From NCBI GenBank assembly GCA_030684475.1, contig JAUXWB010000248.1, positions 1 to 43,334 on the forward strand: a stretch of 43,334 bases of DNA. Direction: 5' to 3'. The DNA comes from Reyranella sp. Lineage in GTDB: Bacteria > Pseudomonadota > Alphaproteobacteria > Reyranellales > Reyranellaceae. The notes beneath the pieces were generated by a model. It was not told the origin of the DNA. It ran no database searches and saw only the letters and a program-made list of their open reading frames with translations. Of this stretch, positions 15,066 through 23,263 are shown in pieces (position 1 is the stretch's first letter; each line of letters starts with the position of its first letter). A program made the position numbers and the translations under genes.

Positions 15066-16823
15066 TCACGGGAGGAGGCCGAGTTCCCGGGCCTTGATCT
15101 GCAGCGCCAGCACCTTCGAGAAGATGCGGCATTGCGCCAGGCCGCCGGCCAGGAACCACAGGCCGGGCTGGCCGGTGGGCCGCCACATGCCCGCGAGCTC
15201 GCCTTCCGCGTCGAAGCCCCAGACCGGACCGATGCGCTCCGTGGTCTTCTCGCCCAGTACCGGGCGGACGGCTTCCTTCTGGCCCTCGTAGCCGGTCGCC
15301 AGCACGATCAGGTCGGCCTGCCGGACGGTGCCGTCCTTCAGGCGCACGCCCTCGGCCGAGAAGCGTTCAATGTCGGCGAACTGGATCAGGCCGACGCGAC
15401 CGTCGACAATCATCTGCGAGCAGCCGGCGTCGAAGTAGTAACCGCCGCCGCGGTTGCCGTACATGATCTGCCACCCCGTGCCGTCGGGCCCCGACGTCAG
15501 CTTGAAGCCGCGCTTCTTCAGCCCCTCCAGCAGATCCCTGTCGGCCTCCGCATTCATCTTCGTGATGCTCTGATGCGCACGCGCGTAGATGGGATACGGG
15601 AACGACGTCGCGAGCAGGTCGCAGTCCTCGAAGGAGATGTCCTCGTCGTAGAGCGCGTAGGGCGCCTGCGCCTCCTTCAGGCTGACGACCAGCGTCGGCC
15701 GGTTCTGGATGATCGTGACTTCGGCCGCCCCGGAGACGACCAGATCCTGCGCGACGTCATGGCCCGAAGTCCCGGTGCCGAGCACCAGCGCGCGCTTGCC
15801 TTTCCAGTCCGTGCCGCTGCCGGCGTCGCCCGAATGGCACACAGCGCCCCGGAAGTCCGCAAGGCCCGGCAGGTCCGGCACCTTCGGGATGGTGCTGACG
15901 CCGTTGCAGAAGACGACGTGGCGCGGGTGCATGATCCGCTGGCTGCCGTCGCCGCGCTTCAGGGTCACGGTCCAGCGCTTCGCTGCCTCGTCGTAGGTGG
16001 CGGCAGTCAATTCCGTGGCGGTCCAGACGTTCAGCTCCATCGCCTCGGCGTAGAGTTCGAACCAGTTCGCCAGCATGTCCTTGGGGATGAACACAGGCCA
16101 GGAGCGCGGAAACGGCATGTAGGGAAAGTGGTTCACCCGCGTCTCGTTGTGCAGGGTGAGCGCGTGGTAGCGGCGACGCCAGGAATCGCCGACCCGCTTC
16201 TCGCGGTCGATCGCCAGCGTGTCGACGCCCAGCATGCCGAGGCGCGCCGCGATCATCAGCCCCGCTTGCGCCGCACCCACGACCAGCACGGCGGGATCGC
16301 GATCCTCGTAGGCGACAGCCTGGCGGCGGCGGTCGGCCCAGTTCTCGCCGCCGAAGTTGCGCTTCCAGTCGACGTCCTGCCAGCGCCGGCCGTTGGCCGG
16401 ATCCTCATGCCCGCGGATCTCGTCGAGCGCGGTCAGGATCGTCCAGGCACGCGGCTTGCCGCCTTCGGAGACCAGGCGCACGACGCCGTTGCAGGGACCG
16501 ATCTTGGTCTCGAAGGTGAAGATCGCCTCGATCGCGTCGGTTCCCGCGCGCTTGACGGGCCGGGGCGGCGTGCGCCCCGCGGCAAGTTTCAGCCCGCGCG
16601 GTGCCATCGGAGTCGCGGCAGGCGCCATGCGCCCGGCGATGGCAGAAGCGCCGGAGGTCGTGTGCAGGTCCCAGGTGAAGGCGAGGATGTCCCGCCAATG
16701 GCATTCGCGGGCGAAGAGTGCGGCGAGGCGCGCGGCATCGCCGGAGACGAGCGCCGCCGCGAAGTCGCCGAGCCAGCTCTCGGCCGCCGCCTTCGCCGAC
16801 GTGTTGGTCAGAACACCGTCCAT
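15066..16823 (-). CDS. Flavin-containing monooxygenase with N-terminal NTF2-like domain
   Basis: A 585-residue FAD/NADPH-dependent oxidoreductase. An N-terminal NTF2/SnoaL-like domain (about residues 1-160, DFAAALVSGDAARLAALFARECHWRD) precedes the FMO core. The FAD-binding Rossmann motif is GAAQAG (183-188), a relaxed version of GxGxxG. The NADPH motif GTGTSG (349-354) is intact, and the late LATGYEGQKE is the conserved FMO ATG-type motif. The domain fusion is known in some bacterial and plant-like (YUCCA-resembling) FMOs. Substrates could be amines, sulfides or indole-pyruvate-like acids; none can be fixed. It is the minus-strand neighbour downstream of the GST gene, separated by a strong hairpin. 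Confidence 0.85.
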   Translation of the reverse strand: MDGVLTNTSAKAAAESWLGDFAAALVSGDAARLAALFARECHWRDILAFTWDLHTTSGASAIAGRMAPAATPMAPRGLKLAAGRTPPRPVKRAGTDAIEAIFTFETKIGPCNGVVRLVSEGGKPRAWTILTALDEIRGHEDPANGRRWQDVDWKRNFGGENWADRRRQAVAYEDRDPAVLVVGAAQAGLMIAARLGMLGVDTLAIDREKRVGDSWRRRYHALTLHNETRVNHFPYMPFPRSWPVFIPKDMLANWFELYAEAMELNVWTATELTAATYDEAAKRWTVTLKRGDGSQRIMHPRHVVFCNGVSTIPKVPDLPGLADFRGAVCHSGDAGSGTDWKGKRALVLGTGTSGHDVAQDLVVSGAAEVTIIQNRPTLVVSLKEAQAPYALYDEDISFEDCDLLATSFPYPIYARAHQSITKMNAEADRDLLEGLKKRGFKLTSGPDGTGWQIMYGNRGGGYYFDAGCSQMIVDGRVGLIQFADIERFSAEGVRLKDGTVRQADLIVLATGYEGQKEAVRPVLGEKTTERIGPVWGFDAEGELAGMWRPTGQPGLWFLAGGLAQCRIFSKVLALQIKARELGLLP

Positions 16824-16958
16824 GGACCCGTTCCCTCAGTCTTGGCTCTTGACCAACAGTACGCGCCGCCCTTGCCCTCCAGCAAGCAAGCGTCTGCGGC
16901 CATTTCGCTCGGCAAGTGAGAATGAAGCGCTGGAAATCGTGCCTTCGCCATGGTCTTC

Positions 16959-16987
16959 CGGACCGCGCGCGTCCCGCGCGCGGTCCG
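16959..16987 (-). terminator. Strong GC hairpin after the GST gene
   Basis: A 13-bp perfect stem, starting CGGACCGCGC, has a 3-base loop and lies 24 bases past the stop of the YghU-like gene on the minus strand. It has no T-run but is one of the most stable stems in the window, so it probably separates the GST and monooxygenase transcripts. Confidence 0.55.
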
Positions 16988-17010
16988 AAATACGTTCCGG
17001 CTGAAGCCGG

Positions 17011-17886
17011 TCAACCCTTTGCCGCGACCTTGTCCTCGGTCCGGAGCTCGAAGTCGCTGGCGTCGTGGCGTTCCCTGAGCTGGCTCTTGGGATCGCCCTG
17101 CATTCGGTTGACGATGCGGCCGCGCTTGACCGCCGGGCGGGCGCCGATCTCGTCGGCCCATCGCTGGACGTTCTTGTAGTCCTGCACCGACAGGAACTCG
17201 CCCGCCCCATAGAGCAGTCCCTTGGCGAGGCCGCCGTACCACGGCCACACCGCGATATCGGCGATGGTGTAGTCGGCGCCGGCGAGATATTTGCTCTCCG
17301 CCAGCCGCCGGTCGAGGACGTCGAGCTGGCGCTTGGTTTCCATGGCGAACCGGTCGATGGCGTATTCGATCTTCGAGGGCGCGTAGGCATAGAAGTGACC
17401 GAAGCCGCCGCCCAGGTAGGGCGCGCTGCCCATCTGCCAGAACAGCCAGGAGAGACACTCCGCGCGCGTCGCCGCGTCCTTCGGCACGAACGCGCCGAAC
17501 TTCTCCGCGAGATGGAGCAGCATCGCGCCGGACTCGAACACGCGGATCGGTGTCGGCCCGCTCCTGTCCAACAGCGCCGGAATCTTGGAGTTGGGATTGA
17601 CCGAAACGAAGCCGCTGCCGAACTGATCGCCCTCGCCGATCCGGATCAGCCAGGCATCGTACTCCGCCCCGGCATGGCCTGCCGCCAGGAGTTCCTCGAA
17701 CATGATGGTGACCTTCTGGCCGTTCGGCGTGCCCAGCGAATAGAGCTGGAAAGGATGACGGCCCACCGGCAGTTCCTTGTCGTGCGTCGGGCCCGCGACC
17801 GGACGGTTGATGTTGGCGAAACGTCCGCCGTTCGCCTTGTTCCAGGTCCAGACTTTGGGCGGGACGTAGTCGGTCGGGCTGCTCAT
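17011..17886 (-). CDS. yghU: Glutathione S-transferase family, YghU-like disulfide-bond oxidoreductase
   Basis: A 291-residue cytosolic protein of the Nu-class GST group. The N-terminal extension YVPPKVWTWNKANGGRFANINRPVAGPTHDKELPVG, then HPFQLYSLGTPNGQKVTIMFEELLAAG, is characteristic of YghU/YfcG relatives, which bind two glutathiones and reduce disulfides. The thioredoxin-like domain (about 45-130) has NPNSKIPALLD and the GSH-binding VFESGAML, followed by an all-helical C-terminal domain. Start 17886 has GAGG about 10 bases upstream. It is divergent from the trHb2 gene across an interval that contains an FNR-type box, and a TACAAT -10-like hexamer (17934-17929) faces this gene. Confidence 0.9.
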   Translation of the reverse strand: MSSPTDYVPPKVWTWNKANGGRFANINRPVAGPTHDKELPVGRHPFQLYSLGTPNGQKVTIMFEELLAAGHAGAEYDAWLIRIGEGDQFGSGFVSVNPNSKIPALLDRSGPTPIRVFESGAMLLHLAEKFGAFVPKDAATRAECLSWLFWQMGSAPYLGGGFGHFYAYAPSKIEYAIDRFAMETKRQLDVLDRRLAESKYLAGADYTIADIAVWPWYGGLAKGLLYGAGEFLSVQDYKNVQRWADEIGARPAVKRGRIVNRMQGDPKSQLRERHDASDFELRTEDKVAAKG

Positions 17887-17951
17887 TCCAATAATCCTCT
17901 TTTGATTGGGGCCTTTGCCATGGCGGTTATTGTAGCCCACCGGCGGAGAAA

Positions 17952-17965
17952 TTGACCCAAATCAA
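17952..17965. promoter_or_regulatory. FNR/FixK-type binding site
   Basis: TTGACCCAAATCAA matches the FNR/FixK/NnrR palindrome (TTGAY-N4-RTCAA) completely. Its centre is 41.5 bases from position 18000, so in a class II promoter transcription would begin at the ATG of the trHb2 gene (17999). TATCCT at 17987-17992 fits as the -10. It could alternatively serve the divergent GST gene, but the spacing to that -10 is about 5 bp too short. Confidence 0.7.
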
Positions 17966-17998
17966 GATTGCCGACCGAGGCGTCTCTATCCTGGGCGC

Positions 17999-18409
17999 AT
18001 GAGTTCCGCCGAAGCCCCGACCACGACTGCCCGCCCCCCGACCCCGTACGAACTGCTCGGCGGCGAGGCGATGATCCAGCGCATTGCCGATCGCTTCTAC
18101 GACATCATGGACGGTGCCCCCGAGGCCGCCCGCATCCGCGCCTTGCATGCCGAAGATCTTTCCGCCGTGCGCAACCGCCTGTTCGAGTTCCTGAGCGGCT
18201 GGCTGGGCGGTCCGCCGCTCTATTTCCAGCGGCCGGACCACAAATGCATCATGTCCGTGCACCGGCCCTTCGCCATCGGCCCGGCCGAGCGCGACGAATG
18301 GATGATGTGCATGCGCCGGGCCCTGGAAGACTGTGGCGTGCCGGCGGAAATGCGGACGCTCCTCGATCCGGCGTTCCTGCGAATGGCCGAGGCGTTCCGC
18401 AATCGCTGA
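17999..18409 (+). CDS. Group II truncated haemoglobin
   Basis: A 136-residue 2-on-2 globin. YELLGGEAMIQRIADRFYDIMD, the GWLGGPPLYF loop, the proximal histidine H88 in MSVHRPFAIG and the group II-defining W101 (G8) are all present. Group II globins (GlbO/Bs-trHb type) bind O2 and can detoxify NO or peroxide. No Shine-Dalgarno sequence lies in the proper window before the ATG, and the FNR-type box places the expected transcript start at that ATG, so translation may be leaderless. The N-terminal 16 residues are polar and proline-rich. This is the second truncated globin within 4.3 kb, from a different group than the one at 13735. Confidence 0.92.
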   Translation: MSSAEAPTTTARPPTPYELLGGEAMIQRIADRFYDIMDGAPEAARIRALHAEDLSAVRNRLFEFLSGWLGGPPLYFQRPDHKCIMSVHRPFAIGPAERDEWMMCMRRALEDCGVPAEMRTLLDPAFLRMAEAFRNR

Positions 18410-18433
18410 CGTGCCGGGTTTCCCCGGAATCCA

Positions 18434-19948
18434 TCACGGGTCCCGCCGTATCCGGCTCATGAAGGCGGCAAGCGGTATCGCCGCGAGCGCGGCGAAGGCC
18501 ATCAGGTAGAAGGCGTTCAGGTAACCGATCATCGTGGCCTGCCGCAGGATCTCGTTCGACAGGGTCTGCAGGCTGCCGGGGCTTTCCAGGTTCCATTGCG
18601 CGGGCAGGTCCGCGAGGGTCTTGTTGTAGGGCGTGATGAATTCCGTCATCCGCGAATAGTTGGACGCGGTCGAGCGGCTGACGGTCAGCACGGCGACAGA
18701 GATGAACAGGCTGGAGCCGAAGTTGCGCATCAGGGTGAAGATGGCGGAACCCTCGGTGACCTGGCGCGGCGGCAGGGTCGAGAAGGCCATCACCGTCATC
18801 GGCGTGAAGGCGATCGACTGGCCGAGGCCCAGCAGGAAGTTGCCCCAGAATACGTCGGAGTCGGTGAGGTTGATGTCGAACTGGGCCATCCAGAACCCCG
18901 CCCCTGCCTGCAGTGCCATGCCGCAGGCGATGGCGAACCGCGGGGCTACGCGCGTGAGCTGGGCAATGAACAGGAAGGCCGCCCAGTTGCCCACGCCGCG
19001 CGCGGCGATCAGCATGGCGATGGCATTATCGGGATAGCCGCGCAGGTCGTGGAACAGGGTCGGGAACAGCACGATGCTGACGAAGTTCAGCATGCCCATG
19101 ACGAAGGCAAGCACGATGCCGATGGAGAAATTGCGATCGAGCAGCAGGCGCGGATTGAGGAAAGGTTCCGGCACCGTCAGGCAATGCACGACGAAGATCC
19201 AGAGTGCCAGCGCCCCTATGAAGGCGAACAGCATCATCTCGGTCGATTCGAACCAGTCCAGCCGGTGGCCGCGGTCGAGGATCAGCTGCGCGGCCGCCAT
19301 CGCAACGGAGAGCGCGATGAAGCCGATCCAGTCGAACTTCACCGACGCCCGCACGGTGTGCTCGCGTAGCGCGAACCAGATGCAGACCAGCGCGCAGATC
19401 CCGGGCGGGACGATCATGAAGAACGCAGCCCGCCAGTCATAGGCTTCTGTCACGATACTGCCCAGGATGGGGCCGAGCACGGGACCGAACACCGCGCCGA
19501 TACCCCACATCACGAGAGCGAAAGGCTGAAGATGCTTCGGGAAGGTCGCCAGCAGGATGGCCTGGCCAAGCGGCATGATGGGCGCGCCGAACGCCCCCTG
19601 CGCCACGCGGGCAAGGATCAGGGTCTCCAGGCTGTTCGCCAGGCCGCACAGCAGGGAGGTGACGGTGAAGCCGAGCACCGTGAAGAACATCAGGTTGCGC
19701 CAACCCAGCCGGCTCGACAGCCAACCCGTCATCGGCGTGGCGACGGCGGTGGCGACCAGGTTGAGCGTGACGACCCAGGAGATCTCCTCCTGCGTGGCCG
19801 ACAGGTTGCCGCGCATCTGCGGCAGCACCAGATTGGCCAACGTTATGGTCATGCCGAACAGCATGTTGGCGAGCTGGACCATCAACAGGATGAGCCACTG
19901 CCGTCCACTGATCGTGAAGAGGCCGCCCTTCTCAGCGATGGCGTTCAT
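18434..19948 (-). CDS. MFS drug efflux transporter, DHA2 (EmrB/QacA) type
   Basis: A 504-residue polytopic membrane protein with about 14 hydrophobic helices. Motif A-like GWLSSRLGWRNLMFF, ARVAQGAFGAPIMPLGQA (motif B region) and the motif C sequence GAVFGPVLGPILGSIV mark a proton-antiporter of the DHA2 branch. No EmrA-type periplasmic adaptor gene is adjacent, so it may work alone or with a distant partner. It is convergent with the trHb2 gene, 25 bases apart. The substrate is unknown; such pumps export hydrophobic or cationic compounds. Confidence 0.9.
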   Translation of the reverse strand: MNAIAEKGGLFTISGRQWLILLMVQLANMLFGMTITLANLVLPQMRGNLSATQEEISWVVTLNLVATAVATPMTGWLSSRLGWRNLMFFTVLGFTVTSLLCGLANSLETLILARVAQGAFGAPIMPLGQAILLATFPKHLQPFALVMWGIGAVFGPVLGPILGSIVTEAYDWRAAFFMIVPPGICALVCIWFALREHTVRASVKFDWIGFIALSVAMAAAQLILDRGHRLDWFESTEMMLFAFIGALALWIFVVHCLTVPEPFLNPRLLLDRNFSIGIVLAFVMGMLNFVSIVLFPTLFHDLRGYPDNAIAMLIAARGVGNWAAFLFIAQLTRVAPRFAIACGMALQAGAGFWMAQFDINLTDSDVFWGNFLLGLGQSIAFTPMTVMAFSTLPPRQVTEGSAIFTLMRNFGSSLFISVAVLTVSRSTASNYSRMTEFITPYNKTLADLPAQWNLESPGSLQTLSNEILRQATMIGYLNAFYLMAFAALAAIPLAAFMSRIRRDP

Positions 19949-20057
19949 CCCGGGATATCGTTCTTACTTATTGACCCCGATCATTCGGCAGGACGCCGTC
20001 GATTGACAGGGGAAAAGCGCTCCGGCGAGGCCTGCGTGCTGCGCTGCAGAAATCGGC

Positions 20058-20918
20058 TCAGTAACTCGGCTTGGTCGAGAACGGCGTGAGCTGCAGCTCG
20101 TGCGTCCAGGCCGACCGGTCCTGGGTGTGCAGGTAATAGAACGCCTCGGCGACCTTCACCGGATTCATCACCTGCTCGGGGTTCTGCTTGGCGCGCGGCA
20201 GGGCGTGCGTGCCGGGCGAATCGATCAGGCCGTCGATCACCACGTTGGCGACATGCACGCCATGCTCGGAATATTCCTCGGTGAGCACCTGCGCCAAGGT
20301 GCGCATCATCACGCGGGGATAGTAGAGCGACTGGCCCGTCATCCGCTTGCGCCCGCGCAGTGAGCTCGAATTGTTGGAAAAGAAGAATGACCCCTCGCCG
20401 CGCCGGCGCATCGCCGGCAGGACTTCCTTGGCGACCAGGAAAGGCCCGCGGCTCGCAATATGCTGGGCGGTATCGAACATCTCGACCGGGATATGCTCCA
20501 GCAGCTCCTTCTCGGGCGGCAGGTCGCGGCCTTCGAGATAGCCCGCATTGTAGACCAGGACATGCGGATCGCCCGCCTCGCCGCGGATCGTGGCGAAGGC
20601 CGCGGCGACCGACTCCTGCCGCGACAGATCGAGCTCGACGATCGTGCAATCGCCGCCCTGCGCCCGGATCGCGGCCTCCAAGCCCGCCGCATTGGCAGCA
20701 CTTCGCGTCGTCAGGACGACGAAGAACCCCTCGGCCGCGAACTTCTGGGCAATGGCGCCGCCGATGCCCCAGCGCACGCCGACCGGCAGGTCGCTGTCGT
20801 CGACCGCCTTGCCGTGGACCAGCCTGGTGTTGCGCCCGTCGGACTGCCATTTCGAGGTGGCGCCTACGACCACGGCGACCGGCTTGCCCTTGGTCTTGCT
20901 CTCGGGAGTCTTGGCCAT
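20058..20918 (-). CDS. Atypical short-chain dehydrogenase/reductase-like protein
   Basis: A 286-residue SDR-fold protein with two departures from the family. The nucleotide loop is split: VVGATSKW (17-24) and WGIGGAIA (50-57) are separated by about 25 extra residues. The expected YxxxK is replaced by a stretch SLYYPRVMMRT (197-207) that has tyrosines but no lysine at +4. NAG (124-126) and the catalytic-type serine cluster (SNNSSS, 181-186) remain. It may bind a nucleotide poorly, use another mechanism, or be non-catalytic. It is divergent from the small dimeric-barrel gene at 21099 across a 180-base gap. Confidence 0.75.
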   Translation of the reverse strand: MAKTPESKTKGKPVAVVVGATSKWQSDGRNTRLVHGKAVDDSDLPVGVRWGIGGAIAQKFAAEGFFVVLTTRSAANAAGLEAAIRAQGGDCTIVELDLSRQESVAAAFATIRGEAGDPHVLVYNAGYLEGRDLPPEKELLEHIPVEMFDTAQHIASRGPFLVAKEVLPAMRRRGEGSFFFSNNSSSLRGRKRMTGQSLYYPRVMMRTLAQVLTEEYSEHGVHVANVVIDGLIDSPGTHALPRAKQNPEQVMNPVKVAEAFYYLHTQDRSAWTHELQLTPFSTKPSY

Positions 20919-21001
20919 CCTGTGTTCCCTCTTCTGGTCGCGACGTCCTCAGGATAACAGCGGCATCGGTGCCGTGCCGCAAGGAACGGTCGATTGACAG
21001 G

Positions 21002-21031
21002 GTGACGGCGCGTCGGCGGCTCGCCTATGAT
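21002..21031 (+). promoter_or_regulatory. Possible promoter of the dimeric-barrel gene
   Basis: GTGACG (21002-21007) and TATGAT (21026-21031) are 18 bases apart, four and five matches to the sigma-70 hexamers. It lies about 70 bases upstream of the GTG start. A 14-base sequence, GTCGATTGACAGGG, just before it (20989-21002) also occurs at 19998-20011. Confidence 0.35.
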
Positions 21032-21098
21032 TTGGCGGCAAGAAGCAGGTTCCGCGTGCGTACCGTTTCCTGAGGACAAGACCGACCAGGAGGTGCTC

Positions 21099-21422
21099 GT
21101 GGCTACAGCCGTTCTCATCGTTCGGGCCAGGCTGAACAACCTGTCCGACCGGCGGAAGTTCGACGATTGGTACCGGACCGAACATCTGCCGTCGGCGCTC
21201 AAGGCCTTCCGGGCGCAACGGGCCTGGCGCTGCTGGAGCCGGACCAATCCCCTCGTGCATCTCGCGCTCTACGAGTTCCCGAGCGTCGAGGAAGCCGAGG
21301 CCATTCTCGACTCGCAAGCCCTCGCCGGCCAGATCGCCGAGTTCGACCGCTTCTGGGGAACCGAGGTCACGCGCACGCGCGAAATCGTCGAGGTCGCGGA
21401 GGAACTTTCGGCGCGTTCTTGA
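21099..21422 (+). CDS. Small dimeric alpha-beta-barrel (EthD/ABM-like) protein
   Basis: A 107-residue protein whose pattern VLIVRARLNNLSDRRKFDDWYRTEHLPSALKAF, then a central strand with ALYEFPSVEEAEAIL, fits a ferredoxin-like dimeric alpha-beta barrel. Members include small monooxygenases, muconolactone-isomerase-like enzymes and EthD. The start is GTG 21099, fixed by an AGGAGG five bases upstream; an ATG at 21027 is in frame but lies on the putative -10. It is divergent from the atypical SDR and convergent with the DUF35 protein gene. The reaction is unknown. Confidence 0.72.
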   Translation: MATAVLIVRARLNNLSDRRKFDDWYRTEHLPSALKAFRAQRAWRCWSRTNPLVHLALYEFPSVEEAEAILDSQALAGQIAEFDRFWGTEVTRTREIVEVAEELSARS

Positions 21423-21467
21423 AAAGAGGCCGGCCAACGAAACCGCGATGACCTCCACGCGTATGCA

Positions 21468-21989
21468 TCACTCCTGTGGATAGCGCCATGGCTGCGCCGG
21501 CTGGGCGGCGCCCTCGTCGATGGTCCAATGCGGCAGGGCGAGGCCCGGGCTCGCGTCGGCAAAGACCATGCGGACGCGCGTGCCGATGCCGACTCGACGC
21601 ACCATTTCCGGCGGCGCGAGCTTGCCATCCGGCGTCGCGAGATTGCCGACGACGCGGAGCGCCTCGTGTTCGGTGGGCTGGCCCTTCTGCGTATCGAGGT
21701 CGACCAGCAGGATGAGATAGGGCGTGTGCGCCTTGAAGGCCGGCTGAATGGCGTGATGGACCTCGGTGTAGGAGTGGACGGCGCCACGGCCCTCGACCGG
21801 CCCCCAAGTCGACTTGGGGGCCGCGCACCACGGACAGGCCGTGGTCGGCGGATAGCGCACCAGGCCGCAGGCGTCGCATTTCTGCAGATGGAAGTCGTGC
21901 GCCGCGCAGTGCTTGAAATACACCAGGTTCTCGACATCGAGGTCGTTGATGTCGAGCGGCATGTCGAGGTAGTTGGCCTGGATCGCCAT
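21468..21989 (-). CDS. DUF35 OB-fold protein with zinc ribbon (thiolase partner)
   Basis: A 173-residue protein with an N-terminal rubredoxin-like zinc ribbon (FHLQKCDACGLVRYPPTTACPWC, four cysteines) and an OB-fold (GAVHSYTEVHHAIQPAFKAHTPYLILLVDL). DUF35 proteins pair with thiolase-fold enzymes; in steroid side-chain degradation ChsH2-type DUF35 forms a retro-aldolase complex with Ltp2. Here it starts 17 bases after the thiolase-like gene ends, on the same strand, consistent with a two-subunit enzyme. The stated start has the conserved N-terminus; longer in-frame starts would overlap the upstream gene. Confidence 0.88.
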   Translation of the reverse strand: MAIQANYLDMPLDINDLDVENLVYFKHCAAHDFHLQKCDACGLVRYPPTTACPWCAAPKSTWGPVEGRGAVHSYTEVHHAIQPAFKAHTPYLILLVDLDTQKGQPTEHEALRVVGNLATPDGKLAPPEMVRRVGIGTRVRMVFADASPGLALPHWTIDEGAAQPAQPWRYPQE

Positions 21990-22006
21990 GGTCGTGTCCC
22001 CTCTTC

Positions 22007-23263
22007 TCAGTCGCGCCGCATCACCATGGCCGAACCGGTTCCCGGGTTCGCCCAGCCCATGTTGGCCGTCAGTTCGCACTTTTTGACCTGCCGGCAGCCG
22101 CCCTCGCGATAGTCGTATGTATGTTGCCGCTTGCCGTCGGGGCCCACGGGACATGAATCGTCGGCGTCATGGCGCAGCTGGCGCACGTTCTCGATCACCA
22201 TGTTCAGCCCGTGCGTATAACCCTCGCACAAATGGCCGCCGCTCGTGTTGTTGGGTCGCCGCCCGCCCAGGCGGATCGTGCCGTCGCTGACATATGCGCC
22301 ACCGTCGCCCTTCTTGCAGAAGCCGTAGTCCTCGAGCTGCAACATCGTGGTGAAGGTGAAGGCGTCGTACGAGCCGGTGACGTCGATATCCTCCGGTCCA
22401 ACCCCGGCGTTGGGCCACAAGATCTCGCGCGCGTACTTGCCGGCGACGGTCGAGATCGGGCCGTGCTGGTAGTGCATGTCGAGGCGCGGCTTGCTGCAGC
22501 GGCCGACGACGCCGCGGATCAGCGTGCGCGGATGGCGGCAGTCGCGGGCCCGCTCCGCGCTGGCGACGACGAGCGCCGTGCCGTTGTCGGTCTCGACGCA
22601 ACAGTCCAGCAGATGCAGCGGCTTGCAGATGATGCGGCTCGCAAGCACCTCGGCGACGCTGACCCGCTCCTTGTAGAAGGCCTTGGGATTGTTGGAGGCA
22701 TGCTCGCTGTGGATCGCCTTGACGGCGGCGACCTGCTCGGGGCGCGTGCCGTAATCGTACATGTGGCGCATGAAGGTCGGGCTGAACATCTGGCCGGCGC
22801 TCTGCCAGCCATAGGCGCGGCTGTGCAGCATATCACCCGACACGGGCGCCACCGCGCGGGCGCCGGTACCGCCAATACGGACCTGGGAGTAGCCGTTCAT
22901 GGCGCGAAAGATCACCACTACCTTGCACATGCCGGCCTCGATCAGGCCCATCGCCATGCCGACCAGGGCCTCCGTCGAGGAGCCGCCGCCGAACACGTCC
23001 ATATAGAAGTTGGCCCGGATGCCGAGGTCACCGGCGATGAACGTCGAGAACGTCGAATCGCCGGATTGGTAGGACAGCATGCCATCGACGTCCGACGGTT
23101 TCAGGCCGGCGTCCTCGATCGCGTTGCGCACCGCCCACGTCCCCAGCGCGCGTGTCGTCATGCCCGAGCCGCGCATGTAGGTCGTCTCGCCGACACCGAC
23201 GAGGGCGTACTTGTCGCGCAGATGCTTCGGGCTGGTGGCATCGGTCTCGGCCGGCATCGACAT
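22007..23263 (-). CDS. Thiolase-like (SCP2/Ltp2-type) acyl-CoA enzyme lacking the nucleophilic cysteine
   Basis: A 418-residue thiolase-superfamily protein. YALVGVGETTYMRGSG and WAVRNAIEDAGLKPSDVDGML are typical of lipid-transfer-protein thiolases, and GGHLCEGYTHGLNMV replaces the C-terminal GHPxGxSG motif. Where thiolases carry the nucleophilic Cys, this one reads FGGGSSTEAL (91-100), with no cysteine. Cys-less members with a DUF35 partner are known as aldolases acting on beta-hydroxyacyl-CoA side chains (Ltp2-ChsH2). This gene is directly followed by such a partner, so retro-aldol cleavage is the likeliest role. GGGGGA lies upstream of ATG 23263. It is divergent from a CoA-transferase. Confidence 0.85.
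   Translation of the reverse strand: MSMPAETDATSPKHLRDKYALVGVGETTYMRGSGMTTRALGTWAVRNAIEDAGLKPSDVDGMLSYQSGDSTFSTFIAGDLGIRANFYMDVFGGGSSTEALVGMAMGLIEAGMCKVVVIFRAMNGYSQVRIGGTGARAVAPVSGDMLHSRAYGWQSAGQMFSPTFMRHMYDYGTRPEQVAAVKAIHSEHASNNPKAFYKERVSVAEVLASRIICKPLHLLDCCVETDNGTALVVASAERARDCRHPRTLIRGVVGRCSKPRLDMHYQHGPISTVAGKYAREILWPNAGVGPEDIDVTGSYDAFTFTTMLQLEDYGFCKKGDGGAYVSDGTIRLGGRRPNNTSGGHLCEGYTHGLNMVIENVRQLRHDADDSCPVGPDGKRQHTYDYREGGCRQVKKCELTANMGWANPGTGSAMVMRRD

Noticed and set aside
15132-16919. Open frame of 595 codons on the plus strand opposite the flavin monooxygenase
   Set aside because: Antisense to a protein with intact FAD and NADPH motifs; the composition (Arg, His, Gly, Ala, Val) is that of an antisense frame.
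19998-21002. GTCGATTGACAGGG occurring at 19998-20011 and 20989-21002, considered as att sites or IS-flanking repeats of the SDR gene
   Set aside because: Only 14 bases, direct orientation around a single ordinary-composition gene, no integrase or transposase; chance or local duplication is as likely.
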